Assembly (NCBI GenBank): GCA_016790815.1
Contig: JAEUOG010000063.1
Location: 1-39,147, forward strand
From: Dechloromonas sp.
GTDB taxonomy: Bacteria; Pseudomonadota; Gammaproteobacteria; Burkholderiales; Rhodocyclaceae
Direction: 5' to 3'
Length of the DNA: 39,147 nt
The translations under genes and the position numbers were made by a program. Numbering within the stretch: position 1 is the first letter of the stretch; every line of letters begins with the position of its first letter. The notes under the pieces were generated by a model. That model had not been told where the DNA came from, did no database searches, and saw nothing but the letters and a program-made list of their open reading frames with translations. Positions 7,710 through 17,700 of this stretch are shown here, in pieces.

Positions 7710-8518
7710 CCTTCATCGAACAACTGTCCGCCGCCTGGCAAAAGAACAACTCGCTGCTCTGCGTCGGCCTCGACCCTGATCCGGCCAAGTTTCCCGCCCA
7801 CCTTAAGGGCCGCGATGACAAGATATTCGAGTTCTGTGCCGCCATCGTCGATGCCACGGCCGACCTCGTCTGCTCGTTCAAGCCGCAGATCGCCTACTTC
7901 GCCGCCCGTCGGGCGGAAGATCAGCTTGAAGCGCTGATTGCCCACATTCACGAAAAACACCCGGGCATCCCGGTCATTCTCGATTCCAAGCGTGGCGACA
8001 TCGGCTCGACCGCCGAGCAATACGCCGTCGAAGCCTTCGAGCGCTACAAGGCCGACGCTGTCACGGTCAACCCGTACATGGGCCGCGATTCCGTCGAGCC
8101 CTACCTGGCCTACCCGGACAAGGGCGTCATCCTGCTCTGCCGGACCTCCAACCCAGGCGGCTCCGACCTGCAGTTTCTCGAAACGAATGGTGAAAAATTG
8201 TATGAGCGCGTCGCCCGTCTTGCTGCCCAGGAATGGAACACCTCGGGCCAGATCAGCCTCGTCGTCGGCGCCACCTTCCCGGCTGAAATCGCCCGTGTCC
8301 GCGCCATCGTCGGCGATATACCGCTGCTCGTCCCGGGCATCGGCGCTCAGGGCGGCGACATCGAAGCGACCGTCAACGCCGGCAGGACTGCCAATGCCAC
8401 CGGCTTGATGATCAACTCGTCCCGTGCCATTCTTTACGCCGGCAAGGACGAAGGCTTTGCCGCTGCGGCCCGCAAGGTCGCGCTCGAAACCCGCGACGCC
8501 ATCAATCAATACCGCTAA
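7706..8518 (+). CDS. pyrF: Orotidine 5'-phosphate decarboxylase
   Basis: 270 residues, the longer type-2 form. It decarboxylates OMP to UMP, the last step of de novo pyrimidine synthesis. The active-site stretch [16 protein letters not shown] contains the catalytic Lys/Asp array (D-x-K-x2-D). The start overlaps the upstream methyltransferase stop (ATGA), which suggests translational coupling. Confidence 0.96.
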   Translation: MTFIEQLSAAWQKNNSLLCVGLDPDPAKFPAHLKGRDDKIFEFCAAIVDATADLVCSFKPQIAYFAARRAEDQLEALIAHIHEKHPGIPVILDSKRGDIGSTAEQYAVEAFERYKADAVTVNPYMGRDSVEPYLAYPDKGVILLCRTSNPGGSDLQFLETNGEKLYERVARLAAQEWNTSGQISLVVGATFPAEIARVRAIVGDIPLLVPGIGAQGGDIEATVNAGRTANATGLMINSSRAILYAGKDEGFAAAARKVALETRDAINQYR

Positions 8519-8530
8519 GGAATTTCTACC

Positions 8531-9412
8531 ATGCGCATGGACAACCAACGCGAAAGCGACAACCTCGAAGACCGCCGCGGCAGCGGCATGGGCGGAGGTG
8601 GCGGCTTGCGTCTGGGCGGCGGCCGCATGGGTTTGGGCACCATCGCCATCGCGCTGGTCGCCAGCTATTTTCTTGGCGTCAATCCGATGACGGTGATCAA
8701 CCTGCTGAGCGGCGGCGGCATGCCGGCCATCGAGCAGAGCGCTCCCGCAGCCCAGCGCCCGCCAGCCGACGACCAGATGGCCAAATTTGTCTCCAAGGTG
8801 CTGGCCTCGACCGAAGACACCTGGAACGAAGTCTTCCGCGCCAACGGCCGCCAGTATCAGGAACCCAAACTGGTGCTGTTTACCGGCGCCACACCGACCG
8901 CCTGCGGCACCGGCCAGTCAGCCATGGGGCCGTTCTACTGCCCGGGCGACCAGAAGGTTTACATCGACCTAGCCTTCTACCGCGACCTCAAGGACCGCTT
9001 CAAGGCGCCGGGTGAATTTGCCCAGGCCTACGTCATCGCCCACGAAGTCGGCCACCACGTACAACACCTGCTCGGCATCGCCGACAAGGTTCATCAAACC
9101 AAGCAACGCGTCAGTGAACGCGAAGCCAATGCCCTGTCAGTACGCATGGAACTGCAGGCCGACTGCCTGGCAGGCGTCTGGGGCAAGCGCACCGACACCA
9201 TGAAAAACGTGCTCGAACCGGGCGACCTCGAAGCAGCACTGACCGCCGCCTCGGCTATCGGCGACGACCGTTTGCAGCAGCAGTCGCAGGGACGCATCGT
9301 GCCGGAGAGTTTCACGCACGGCAGTTCCGAACAGCGCGTCCGCTGGTTCCGGAAGGGTTTTGAAACCGGCGACATGAACCAGTGCAATACCTTCAAGGCC
9401 GACCGCCTGTAG
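8531..9412 (+). CDS. ypfJ: YpfJ-like neutral zinc metallopeptidase
   Basis: 293 residues. Short polar, Gly-rich N-terminus, one membrane segment (~32-55, GTIAIALVASYFLGVNPMTV), then a domain with H171-E-x2-H175 in AHEVGHHVQHLLG. That is the zinc-binding helix of the putative neutral zinc metallopeptidase family (YpfJ, PF04228). The membrane anchor places the catalytic domain probably in the periplasm. AAGGAA lies 8 bases before ATG. Substrate unknown for the family. Confidence 0.9.
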   Translation: MRMDNQRESDNLEDRRGSGMGGGGGLRLGGGRMGLGTIAIALVASYFLGVNPMTVINLLSGGGMPAIEQSAPAAQRPPADDQMAKFVSKVLASTEDTWNEVFRANGRQYQEPKLVLFTGATPTACGTGQSAMGPFYCPGDQKVYIDLAFYRDLKDRFKAPGEFAQAYVIAHEVGHHVQHLLGIADKVHQTKQRVSEREANALSVRMELQADCLAGVWGKRTDTMKNVLEPGDLEAALTAASAIGDDRLQQQSQGRIVPESFTHGSSEQRVRWFRKGFETGDMNQCNTFKADRL

Positions 9413-9425
9413 CCAGGACGTCCGT

Positions 9426-9965
9426 TTGACCGATACCTCCCCTGCCGGAAAGGCGGCGCCGCGCTGGCGCCGCTGGGCGCTTGAGGCGGTCATTTTCGTC
9501 ACCCTGTTTGCCGCCTTCCAGGCGTGGCAGCTACGAAACACCCCGAGCGGACCGGCGCCGTACTTTGCAGGCAAGCTGATCGACGGCCACCCTTTCGACC
9601 TCACCGCCTGGCGCCAGCAACACCCCGGCAAGGCTTTGTTGGTCTATTTCTGGGCAGATTGGTGTGGCGTGTGCAAAGTGACATCCGGCACCATCAGCAA
9701 CATCAACGCCGACTGGCCGCTCATCACCGTGGCCATGCAGTCCGGCCCCGCCGAAAAGGTCGTCGAAACCATGCGCCAACGCGAATACGCCTGGCCAACC
9801 ATAGCCGATCCTGCTTCCCAAATCTTCCGGGAGTACGGATTCAAGGGCGTTCCCGCTTTCGTCATCATTGCCCCTGACGGCACCATCCAAACCACATCAA
9901 TCGGCTACACCAGCGAAATCGGGCTGCGCCTGCGTTTATGGTGGACCACCCAATTCCACCCATGA
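9426..9965 (+). CDS. Membrane-anchored thioredoxin-like disulfide oxidoreductase
   Basis: 179 residues from a TTG start at 9426, with AGGA upstream. One N-terminal membrane segment (~17-37) anchors a thioredoxin fold with redox motif WCGVC (C80-G-V-C83) and a cis-proline loop (GVPAF). The arrangement resembles TlpA/ScsD-type periplasmic oxidoreductases, which reduce or rearrange disulfides of exported proteins. The stop overlaps the next start (ATGA), so it is coupled to the M23 peptidase. Exact partner unknown. Confidence 0.88.
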   Translation: MTDTSPAGKAAPRWRRWALEAVIFVTLFAAFQAWQLRNTPSGPAPYFAGKLIDGHPFDLTAWRQQHPGKALLVYFWADWCGVCKVTSGTISNINADWPLITVAMQSGPAEKVVETMRQREYAWPTIADPASQIFREYGFKGVPAFVIIAPDGTIQTTSIGYTSEIGLRLRLWWTTQFHP

Positions 9966-10777
9966 AAACAAACCACCTCGTCTTCGCCCTCATGCTGGGC
10001 TGTACGACCAGCGCCGTCGCCCTGCCCAAACATGCGCCGGTCCCCGGTGGCGTCGCAGTCGTCGATCTTGGCCCGGCAACTCAGGAAGCACCGACCGCCC
10101 GCATTGGCGAACAGCAGATTGCCATCGTCCGCGAAAACGGCCGCTGGTTCGCGCTGCTTGGCATCCCGCTCGACACCTTGCCAGGCGAAATGGAAATCAG
10201 GGTTTTTTCCGGGTCGACCGTAGCAACCAGGACGGTTGGCATCCAGATTCGAAACTACCCGGAGCAACGCCTGACCATCAAGGACAAGCGCAAGGTCGAG
10301 CCCAACCCGGACGACCTGGCCCGAATCGAGCGCGAAAAGGAAGTCACCGAGACCGTCAAGCGCCGTTTTTCCGGCACGCCGCCCGCCACCGACTTCACCC
10401 TGCCGGCTAACGGGCCACTGTCGTCGCGCTTCGGCCTGCGCCGGTTCTTCAACGGCCTGCCGCGCAACCCGCATGCTGGCCTCGATGTGGCCGTCGGCAC
10501 CGGTGCGCCGGTCACAGCCCCCGCGGATGGCATCGTCGCCAACGTCGGCGATTACTTTTTCAACGGCAACACCGTTTTCATCGACCACGGACAAGGGCTC
10601 ATCACCGCCTACATGCACCTGTCACGAACCAATGTGCGAGCCGGCCAGGCAATCAAAAAGGGAGAACTGCTCGGCGCCGTTGGTGCGACCGGTCGCGTAA
10701 CCGGTCCGCACCTGCACTGGGCTGTGATACTCAACAATACCCCGGTCGATCCGGAACTATTCCTCGCCCGGCCGTAA
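9962..10777 (+). CDS. M23 family (lysostaphin-type) peptidase
   Basis: 271 residues from ATG 9962 (MKTNHLVFALMLGC), chosen because it overlaps the previous stop and begins a signal peptide with cleavage near VALP. An N-terminal beta domain is followed by a C-terminal M23/LytM domain with H171-x3-D175 and H250-L-H252, the zinc ligands and catalytic His. A coiled segment lies around 105-135. All catalytic residues are present, so it is probably an active periplasmic endopeptidase of peptidoglycan peptide cross-links or an EnvC/NlpD-like factor. Confidence 0.92.
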   Translation: MKTNHLVFALMLGCTTSAVALPKHAPVPGGVAVVDLGPATQEAPTARIGEQQIAIVRENGRWFALLGIPLDTLPGEMEIRVFSGSTVATRTVGIQIRNYPEQRLTIKDKRKVEPNPDDLARIEREKEVTETVKRRFSGTPPATDFTLPANGPLSSRFGLRRFFNGLPRNPHAGLDVAVGTGAPVTAPADGIVANVGDYFFNGNTVFIDHGQGLITAYMHLSRTNVRAGQAIKKGELLGAVGATGRVTGPHLHWAVILNNTPVDPELFLARP

Positions 10778-10822
10778 ACGAGAACAGGCGACCGAAGCCG
10801 CCTGCACATCGACAAGAGCCAC

Positions 10823-10948
10823 TTAAACCTTGGGCTTGCCGGGGGTACTCATCTGCTTTTCATCCTTGGCCTTGTCACCACATGCCAAAACGGAAGCGCT
10901 GGTGAGCGCAAACACGGCCGCCAAAACGACAGAAATCAGTTTCTTCAT
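10823..10948 (-). CDS. 41-residue small lipoprotein
   Basis: ATG at 10948 opens MKKLISVVLAAVFALTSAS followed by VLAC and a 19-residue polar, Lys-rich tail ending GKPKV. This is a lipoprotein signal peptide (Cys23 predicted lipidated) with a very short mature chain. GGGG lies upstream at ribosome-site distance. It is flanked by the M23 peptidase on the opposite strand. Its size and layout recall entericidin-like or other tiny Lpp-like lipoproteins, but no family is assigned. Confidence 0.65.
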   Translation of the reverse strand: MKKLISVVLAAVFALTSASVLACGDKAKDEKQMSTPGKPKV

Positions 10949-11016
10949 CACGAGCCCCTTTTCGAAAATTCGCACAAGTTTGATCATTTTCGCAGGACAT
11001 GGTTCATTAACGTAAC

Positions 11017-11334
11017 GTGCAAGAAGAAATAATCCACCTCAACCACAACTCGCCGCTCAAACCGGCAGAGGGTCAGCCGTGCAACGGCTGCGGCGTATGC
11101 TGTGCGCTCGAAACCTGCCCGGCGGGCCGTCTTCGCTTCCTGCAAACGAAGGGGCCATGTCCGGCGCTGCAGTGGTCTGATGCAGATCACCTTTATCGAT
11201 GCGGCCTGCTGGCAAATCCGCGCAAATATCTTGGCCTGCTTTCCGCCAGCACCGAACCACTTGTCCGGAAGCTGCTGGGCCGCTGGATCGCAGCCGGCCA
11301 AGGCTGCGACTGCAGCGCTGACGTTCAATCCTGA
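11017..11334 (+). CDS. Cysteine-cluster hypothetical protein (YkgJ-like)
   Basis: 105 residues from GTG 11017. The N-terminal half carries CNGCGVCCALETCPAG (~22-37) and further cysteines at ~48, 62, 96 and 98. This Cys-cluster arrangement is like YkgJ-type proteins proposed to bind zinc or an iron-sulfur cluster. No signal peptide. Its end overlaps the convergent RidA-family gene by 10 bases. Function unknown. Confidence 0.7.
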   Translation: MQEEIIHLNHNSPLKPAEGQPCNGCGVCCALETCPAGRLRFLQTKGPCPALQWSDADHLYRCGLLANPRKYLGLLSASTEPLVRKLLGRWIAAGQGCDCSADVQS

Positions 11335-11678
11335 ACGACTGCTGCGGTCAACGCCATTTCAACCCGATATTTCGGATTCGCCAGCCGAGCTTGCACACAA
11401 GCGCGGGATGGCGCATGGCCCTCAGGCACCCAGGCATCCCATACGGCGTTCATCGCTTCGTAGTCGGTCATGTCGGCCAGATAGATCGTCACCATCAGCA
11501 CACGCGATTTGTCGCTGCCTGCCTGGGCAAGCAGCCGATCGATACTCTCCAGGATATTTTGGGTCTGAGCCGTCACATCGGCATCAAGATTGGCAGGCAC
11601 CTCGACGAGGTAAACGGTACCGGCAAAAACAACACTGTCCGAAAAGCGGCGCGTCGTCCCGTGGCGTTGAATCGACAT
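11325..11678 (-). CDS. RidA/YjgF family protein
   Basis: 117 residues from ATG 11678, with AGGGA six bases upstream (11685-11689); the longer TTG start at 11684 lacks this spacing. The family C-terminal signature is clear: SRACVQARLANPKYRVEMALTA, with the conserved Arg expected to bind the imine carboxylate. RidA family trimers hydrolyse reactive enamine/imine intermediates. The sequence departs from canonical RidA near the N-terminus, so it may be a subfamily member with another substrate. Confidence 0.88.
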   Translation of the reverse strand: MSIQRHGTTRRFSDSVVFAGTVYLVEVPANLDADVTAQTQNILESIDRLLAQAGSDKSRVLMVTIYLADMTDYEAMNAVWDAWVPEGHAPSRACVQARLANPKYRVEMALTAAVVQD

Positions 11679-11929
11679 TTCCAATCCCTGAAAACGTGAA
11701 GCCCATGCGTTTCAGGCACGGGCTTCGGTTACTGCAACCCCGGCTCTTTCGGCTGGGGCATTCGGCTATTCGCCGTTACGGAGTACTACACGGTCATCTC
11801 AAGAAAACATCTATTGAAACCTGCCATAGAATCTCCAGCAGCGCAGCGGGTACTACCATTTCGTGTCGGGCTTGCTGCAAACCAAAACACGGCCTTAGCT
11901 TATCACTCCGGCAAAAAAAAGCCAGCGCG
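11679..11929. other. Structured non-coding interval between ridA-like and sensing operon
   Basis: No credible gene. Three strong stem-loops lie close together: GAAGCCC...GGGCTTC (about 11698-11726), CCCC-GGC...GGCTGGGG (~11741-11761) and CGGC-TATTC-GCCG (~11766-11778). A short A8 tract follows at the operon end (~11913-11920). The three hairpins lie upstream of the ridA-like start on its transcribed strand and could be a leader or a terminator of the upstream operon. They match no riboswitch consensus I know. Confidence 0.4.
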
Positions 11930-12343
11930 TTATCGCTTGAAAATCACGTTGGCGCCCGCCGGCACTTTTGACGCGGGAAGATAGCCAACTGCACCGGGCG
12001 TCGTCATGACATGACCCACAACAGCATCAACATCCGGCAATACCAGCGGTGGCGCGCCTTTGCCTACGTAGCGCCGAACCAGCCAGTAGCCAGTGTATTG
12101 CTCTTCAGTCTGCCCCATGATCGCAGCCAGGAATCTTTCACGCAGCGGGTGCCCAGGCGGGTAATTTACCGGGGCTGCGGCCAGTTCCCCGATGGAAACG
12201 ACTCGGCCGGTAAAAAGGCGCTGCAGCGTCGCCTGCTCGGTCTTGGGAAGGCCTCCGTAAGCAATGAAGACGAGCGCTTCCTCCGCCAGAGCCAGACCTG
12301 GCAGACAGGCAATCAGGAGGAAAAGAAAAAAGCGGCGCATCAA
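11930..12343 (-). CDS. PstS-like periplasmic substrate-binding protein (short)
   Basis: 137 residues with an N-terminal signal peptide (MMRRFFLFLLIACLPGLALA). The mature part resembles one lobe of phosphate-type (PstS-like) binding proteins: 'LQRLFTGRV', 'R..F', and a late 'TTPGAVGYLP' loop. It is much shorter than PstS (~300+), so it is a minimal single-lobe form. It is the last gene of the four-gene minus-strand operon, 5 bases after the channel gene, and plausibly presents a ligand to the upstream kinase. Confidence 0.75.
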   Translation of the reverse strand: MMRRFFLFLLIACLPGLALAEEALVFIAYGGLPKTEQATLQRLFTGRVVSIGELAAAPVNYPPGHPLRERFLAAIMGQTEEQYTGYWLVRRYVGKGAPPLVLPDVDAVVGHVMTTPGAVGYLPASKVPAGANVIFKR

Positions 12344-12348
12344 GCCGA

Positions 12349-13587
12349 TCAGAAGGTGAAGTTGTAAGAAAGGGAGAAGACGTTGATCTGCCTGTTCGCG
12401 CTATCACCTCCGGAAGGAGCATCAACCAGACTGGATGCAACCCCGGTATCTGCCTGCGACCATTCAGCCTTGAGCAATGCACTCGGCGTAAGGCGATAGG
12501 TTGCCCCAAGAGCCACGGTTGACTGGTCGTAAGGGACGATGATGTCAGCAAAGAATTTTTGGGAGGCTGCATAGGGAAGCGGCACAACGTTGCCATTGAT
12601 CGCCTGATACTTGGAAAGCGCCGAATCCCTGGATTTGGCCTTGGCGTAGTAAACATAGGGCGTCCAGTCGCCAATGCGCTTTGACAGTGCAAGGTAGGCG
12701 CCCCAGCGGTCCAGCCCCTCGCTGGTAGAGCTATCCACCTTGATCCATGCATACTCTCCGATCAGCCTGATATCTGCGGGCAACTGGATACTTGCCCCCG
12801 CGGTAAACAGGGGGATGATGAGCTTGTCGTCGCCCCCGCTGCCAAATTGGTAAATACCGGAGCTATTCTTCACTATTGGCTGCCCGATTTTTGCACCATC
12901 TCTCGTTACCGCAACACGATGGGCGCCGATCCGGAAAGTGTGGTCCAAACTTCGTGCTGTCAAAACCAGGCCGGCGCTTTTGACGTTGTAGGGAAAGAAC
13001 CAGCTTCCGGGCGCCCCCTGAAAGGGTGTCATTTCTCGCCCGTAATAGCGCCAGTTGGTCTCAACCTTGCCTGCATACGCTTCGGCGATCCAGTCCATAC
13101 TCTCGCCAAACCAGGTCTTGCTGACCCCCAGCCCCACGAGATCGGTCAGCGGCGAAATGGAATACACCTCCTGCGGCAACCGGGCGAAATCGAATGTGGC
13201 GCCAACGTCGTTGTTTTCCGTATTGAGCATCAAGGGCAGACGTATCTTGCCGGCACGGATCAGCCAGTCATCGCTCGGGCGCCATGACAGGAAAGCCCAG
13301 GCCAGAGAAGTCTGCCATTCGGTATCGCTGTGATCGGAAGGCGCCAGCTTGGCCTGTACAGTCGCGCTCCAATGGGGCGACAAACGCGCATCGAGTTGCC
13401 CACCGAAAATGGTGTCACGCTTGAACGTACCGCGATCGTCGATGAAGCGCTGATATTTATAGGATTTATCTGACTGCGCAAAGCCGACAGTACCAAAGCC
13501 GGACCAGGTCAGATCGAGTGCCTGAGCCGGCATGGACAACACACCCAGCAAGGGCAGCAACGCAAAGCGCTGAAGTTTGAGAGTCAT
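12349..13587 (-). CDS. Outer-membrane porin-like protein of the sensing operon
   Basis: 412 residues from ATG 13587 (MTLKLQRFALLPLLGVLS); a longer open frame upstream is unlikely as it overlaps the regulator gene. A signal peptide is cleaved after PAQA. The mature chain is rich in alternating aromatic/polar beta-strands and ends in FSLSYNFTF, with the C-terminal Phe required for outer-membrane beta-barrel insertion. It starts 31 bases after the regulator stop. Probably an OprO/P-like or general porin; the solute is unknown. Context suggests it serves ligand uptake for this operon. Confidence 0.83.
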   Translation of the reverse strand: MTLKLQRFALLPLLGVLSMPAQALDLTWSGFGTVGFAQSDKSYKYQRFIDDRGTFKRDTIFGGQLDARLSPHWSATVQAKLAPSDHSDTEWQTSLAWAFLSWRPSDDWLIRAGKIRLPLMLNTENNDVGATFDFARLPQEVYSISPLTDLVGLGVSKTWFGESMDWIAEAYAGKVETNWRYYGREMTPFQGAPGSWFFPYNVKSAGLVLTARSLDHTFRIGAHRVAVTRDGAKIGQPIVKNSSGIYQFGSGGDDKLIIPLFTAGASIQLPADIRLIGEYAWIKVDSSTSEGLDRWGAYLALSKRIGDWTPYVYYAKAKSRDSALSKYQAINGNVVPLPYAASQKFFADIIVPYDQSTVALGATYRLTPSALLKAEWSQADTGVASSLVDAPSGGDSANRQINVFSLSYNFTF

Positions 13588-13618
13588 GTCTGCAGGAAAT
13601 ATGTTGAGCATGGCGAAT

Positions 13619-14701
13619 CTACTCATCAGCCAGCTTAATGGCAATATCAGCAAACTCCCCTTCCAGCGCGATGAAAGCATCAATCAGCAAGGGATCAAAA
13701 TGCTTGGCACGCCCCTCTCGCAGGACATTGACTGCTTCTGCGTGGTCAAACGCACGCTTGTAGGGACGGCGCGAGCGAAGCGCATCATATACGTCTGCAA
13801 CAGCCATTAGTCGGGCGGGCAGGGGAATGGCTTCGCCCACCAACTGATCGGGATAGCCGCAGCCATCCCATCGTTCATGGTGGCTACGCGCAATCTGGGC
13901 AGCGTAAAGCAACATCAGGTTTTCCTCCCCGAGCTCGTGCTGAGACCGCAGCAGCATACCCTCTCCCTTGACGGAATGGGTCTTCATGATTTCGAACTCT
14001 TCCGGCGTGTGCCGCCCGGGCTTGAGCAGGATATGGTCCGGAATCGCGATCTTGCCGATATCGTGCAACGGTGCAGCCTTGGCGATCTGGTCGATGTGCT
14101 CGGGTGTCAGGAATTCACGATCGCGCTCGTGCTTGCTCAGGTGCTCTGCGAGCAAGCGAACATAGTCCTGTGTCCGACGGATATGGTTGCCGGTACATTC
14201 ATCACGGAACTCAGCAAGCGAGACCATGACGCGAATCGATGCCTCCTGCAGGCGTAGAACCTCGTTGACCCGCCGCTCGACCTCGCTTTGGAGCCAGGCG
14301 CTCTTGTCCTCCAGAAAGGTCTGCCATGTGCGTATTTGCAGATGCGTTCGCACCCGCGCGAGGACGACCGAAGGTGCAATCGGTTTGCGGATGAAATCGA
14401 CGGCCCCCATGGCCAGCCCATATTCTTCGTCATCCGCACCCGCCTTCGCTGTCAGAAAGATAACCGGCACCCCTGCCGTAGCTGGATCTGCCTTCAGGCG
14501 CTTGCATACCTCGTAGCCATCTATTTCAGGCATCATGATGTCGAGAAGAATCAGGTCAGGACGAGCACTCGCCGCCAATTCAAGCCCCTTGGCGCCGCCG
14601 TTGGCCAACTTGACCCGGTAGTGGGTTCGAAGCAACTGATTGAGCAGGCTGAGATTGGCCGGAGTATCGTCGATCACCAGTATCGTTGCACTATTTCTCA
14701 T
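13619..14701 (-). CDS. Response regulator with HD-GYP c-di-GMP phosphodiesterase domain
   Basis: 360 residues. Receiver domain (6-120) with acidic pair D11/D12 and phospho-acceptor D54 in LILLDIMMPEIDG, then a helical linker and an HD-GYP domain (~150-350). The latter has H213-D214 in APLHDIGKIAIPD and HHERWDGCGYPD, which is the HHxxxDGxGYP signature. All metal ligands appear intact, so an active c-di-GMP phosphodiesterase is predicted. The start overlaps the kinase stop as TAATG, suggesting coupled translation and cognate pairing. Confidence 0.95.
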   Translation of the reverse strand: MRNSATILVIDDTPANLSLLNQLLRTHYRVKLANGGAKGLELAASARPDLILLDIMMPEIDGYEVCKRLKADPATAGVPVIFLTAKAGADDEEYGLAMGAVDFIRKPIAPSVVLARVRTHLQIRTWQTFLEDKSAWLQSEVERRVNEVLRLQEASIRVMVSLAEFRDECTGNHIRRTQDYVRLLAEHLSKHERDREFLTPEHIDQIAKAAPLHDIGKIAIPDHILLKPGRHTPEEFEIMKTHSVKGEGMLLRSQHELGEENLMLLYAAQIARSHHERWDGCGYPDQLVGEAIPLPARLMAVADVYDALRSRRPYKRAFDHAEAVNVLREGRAKHFDPLLIDAFIALEGEFADIAIKLADE

Positions 14702-17700
14702 TACTGCCCGCCCCCACCGTGATGCGCGTTGTCCAGAATATGCAACGCCTGATCAAAATCCCATTGTCCGATTGCATGATCTATGGCCGCCACCTGTCTT
14801 GCCGGATAGAGCCCGACCAATCTCGCCTTGTTCATGCGCCAAACCTCTTCTGCTTCGCCGTCACCGCTGCCCAGTTGCTCCCGCAACAGGGCAAGCACCA
14901 CTTCGATGGGTCTGTTGTCCGTTGTAGCAACCGAGTCAGTCAAACTGGAAGGCATCTGTTCTATTCCCGCCAACAATGGTTGCAACACTCGATCGATTTC
15001 GGCTATTTCCCCAAAAGGCTCGACGCCACCGCTGCCGATGACCGTTTCCAGATCATACAGTGCCGACTGCAAACGGCCCATGGCAAAAGTGCCCGCCAGC
15101 CCCTTGAGAGAGTGCACCTGGCGGTGCGCCGCTTCGAGATTGCCCTCCTGCAGCGATGTGTCCAGTCGGTCGGACCAACCCTGGCAATCATCGGCGAATC
15201 GGCGCAAGGTTCGCGCCAGAAACGGAAGGCGTCCGGAAAAGCGCCGCAAGAGAACTGCCGCATCGATTTCCGGGATGGCCGCCAAGGCGGTTGCGAAGAT
15301 TTTTTCCGCCTCGCCCATATCGGCCGGGGAAGGAGCCAACTCGATCAATCCTCGGCAAAATGGCTGAACCATGGCCAGCAGCTCTTCCGGCTCGAAGGGC
15401 TTGGCGATATAACCGTTAACCCCGTTCGCCAAGCCGTCCCGTACCCCCTGCCCGGCGACATGAGCAGTCATGGCAATGATGGGCAAGTCCTGAAAGCGTC
15501 CATCCTCCCGCAGTCGCCGGGTAGCTTCGCGACCATCCATGACGGGCATCTCAATGTCCATCAGGACCAGCGCATAGCGCTCCGAGCCACCGTTAAACAA
15601 GAGATCGAGCGCGACTTGACCGTTTTCGGCGATATCGACGTTCGCCCCCCAGCCTTTGAGTATTTCGCCGGCAACCTGCTGGTTGAGCTCGTTGTCTTCG
15701 ACCAGCAAAATCGACATTCCCTGCAGACAACCCGGTCTAGGAATGAGGTGTTCCAGCCTGACACCGGTGTCCGCTTCAATACCGGAGCCGAAAATTCTGC
15801 GCAGGATGTTTGGCAACAACGGTTTCTGGACCACATCGGCAATGTCGGCATGATTGATCTCCTGACGGAGCAGAGACGCGTCTGCCACGGAAACGACAAG
15901 CGTCCGCGCCGGCAGCGGAATTTCCAATCCGTGAAGTGCATCAATCAACGCGCCTCCGGACATGTCAGGCATCAACCAGTCAAGCAGCAACAAGTCGTAA
16001 CCCAAGCCATCGTTGTTAGCTTTTTTCAGGCGAGCCAGCGCATCGGCGCCGCCCGATGATTGATCCACCACTGCGCACCCCATCGCGCGCAGCATTGCCG
16101 ACATGCTTTCGCGAGCGGGCGCGTAGTCATCGACGACCAACGCGCGCCGGCATTCGATCAGCGCTGTGGCGTCGCCACTTTCCTCACCGTAGGGTTCAAT
16201 CGGTAGCTGGAGCACGAAATGGAACACCGAGCCGCGGTCCACTTCGCTTTCGACCCTGATTTCACTGCCCATGGCAGCCAGCAGGCGCTTGGATATGGCC
16301 AGCCCAAGGCCGGAACCACCATACCGACGGGTTGTCGAACCATCAGCTTGCGAGAATTCCTGGAATATGCGTCCGATCTGTTCCTGGCTCATGCCGATAC
16401 CAGTATCTTCAACGCGGCACATGATGGTGGATAGCTGTTTATCGCTCGTGCGTTCGCCTACAACCAAGCGAACATGGCCAGCATCCGTAAACTTGACCGC
16501 GTTGGAAAGCAGGTTGATCAACACTTGCCCCAGTCGCAACGGGTCACCCACCAAATGATGCAGGTTCTGGGACGGCTGATAGTCGAGTATCAGCTCGATC
16601 TGCTTGCCTTCGGCACGCTCCTGCACCATGAACAGTGCGTTCTGAAGAAGCTGTTCAAGATCGAATGGAACAGCTTCGAGGGCGACCTTGCCTGCCTCGA
16701 TCTTCGAGAAGTCGAGGACATCGTTCAGGATACCGAGCAACGAACGCGCCGCAGTGTGAATCTTGGATACATAGTCATGCTGCCGGGGCGGCAAACCCGA
16801 CTTGAGAGCCAAATACGCCATGCCGAGAATCGCGTTCATCGGCGTCCGTATCTCATGGCTCATATTGGCCAGAAAAATCGACTTGGCTTCCGCGGCCACC
16901 TCAGCCCGCGCCCGCGCCTGGCGCAAGGAGCGCTGAACCTGTTCCCGCTGCGCAATATCGGCCTCGATGGCTGCGGCCATGCTGTCGATCGTCGTCGCCA
17001 ACGACTTGACCTCCTCAACGCCCTTCAGGTCACCGACGCGCTCGCTGAACGATTTCTCGGCCAGCGCTGTCGCTGTGCGGTGCAGGGCGGTCAGTGGGGC
17101 CAGCAGATGCCTCTTGAGATAGTTGTAGCTGAGCACCATTACGACGCCTGCACCAAGCAACAAGAGCAATGCAGCGATAATCCAGCGCAGCAGATATTCC
17201 CCGGCCCGAGTCAGGTTCTGTGTCGTTCTCTGGTCGACCTGACGGGCAAGATCGTCGACGGCAATGGCCAATCCGGCGCGTAGTTTCAGATAACGAGCCT
17301 CATGCAACAGCGCGCTGGCGAATTCGCGCTGCGGCTCAGCTTCCGAGACAAATTCGCGTTTTACCGGATCGTACAAGCCCTGGGTCGCAGCGAACGCTAC
17401 CTGCTCCACCTGCTTCATCTGATCGGAAATCTGAAAAATCCTGCGGAGAATGGCCACTTCAGCTGGATCGAACCCGAGCATGCTGGTCCGCTCGGCGAGC
17501 GCGACGCCGGCACCGGGCGGCGGCACGACATATGCGACCGTCCCGCCAATCACCTGCTCCCAGTAGGTTTCCGGCACGGAATCCGGAGCACGCTTGCTAC
17601 CTTCCCGGATCGCGAGGATGTCGTAGTAGTAAATCAGAAAGCGCGGATTGGCAGTACTGACGTACGAACTGACCAGGCGGCTGAGCAGATCAACCTCATG

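Noticed and set aside
11698-11780. c-di-GMP (GEMM) riboswitch
   Set aside because: Stem-loops present but the conserved GEMM positions and tetraloop receptor were not found.
14686-16059. Plus-strand open frame of 457 codons inside the kinase region
   Set aside because: It lies opposite the receivers and Hpt domain of the hybrid kinase, which is a real gene; the peptide shows no domain.
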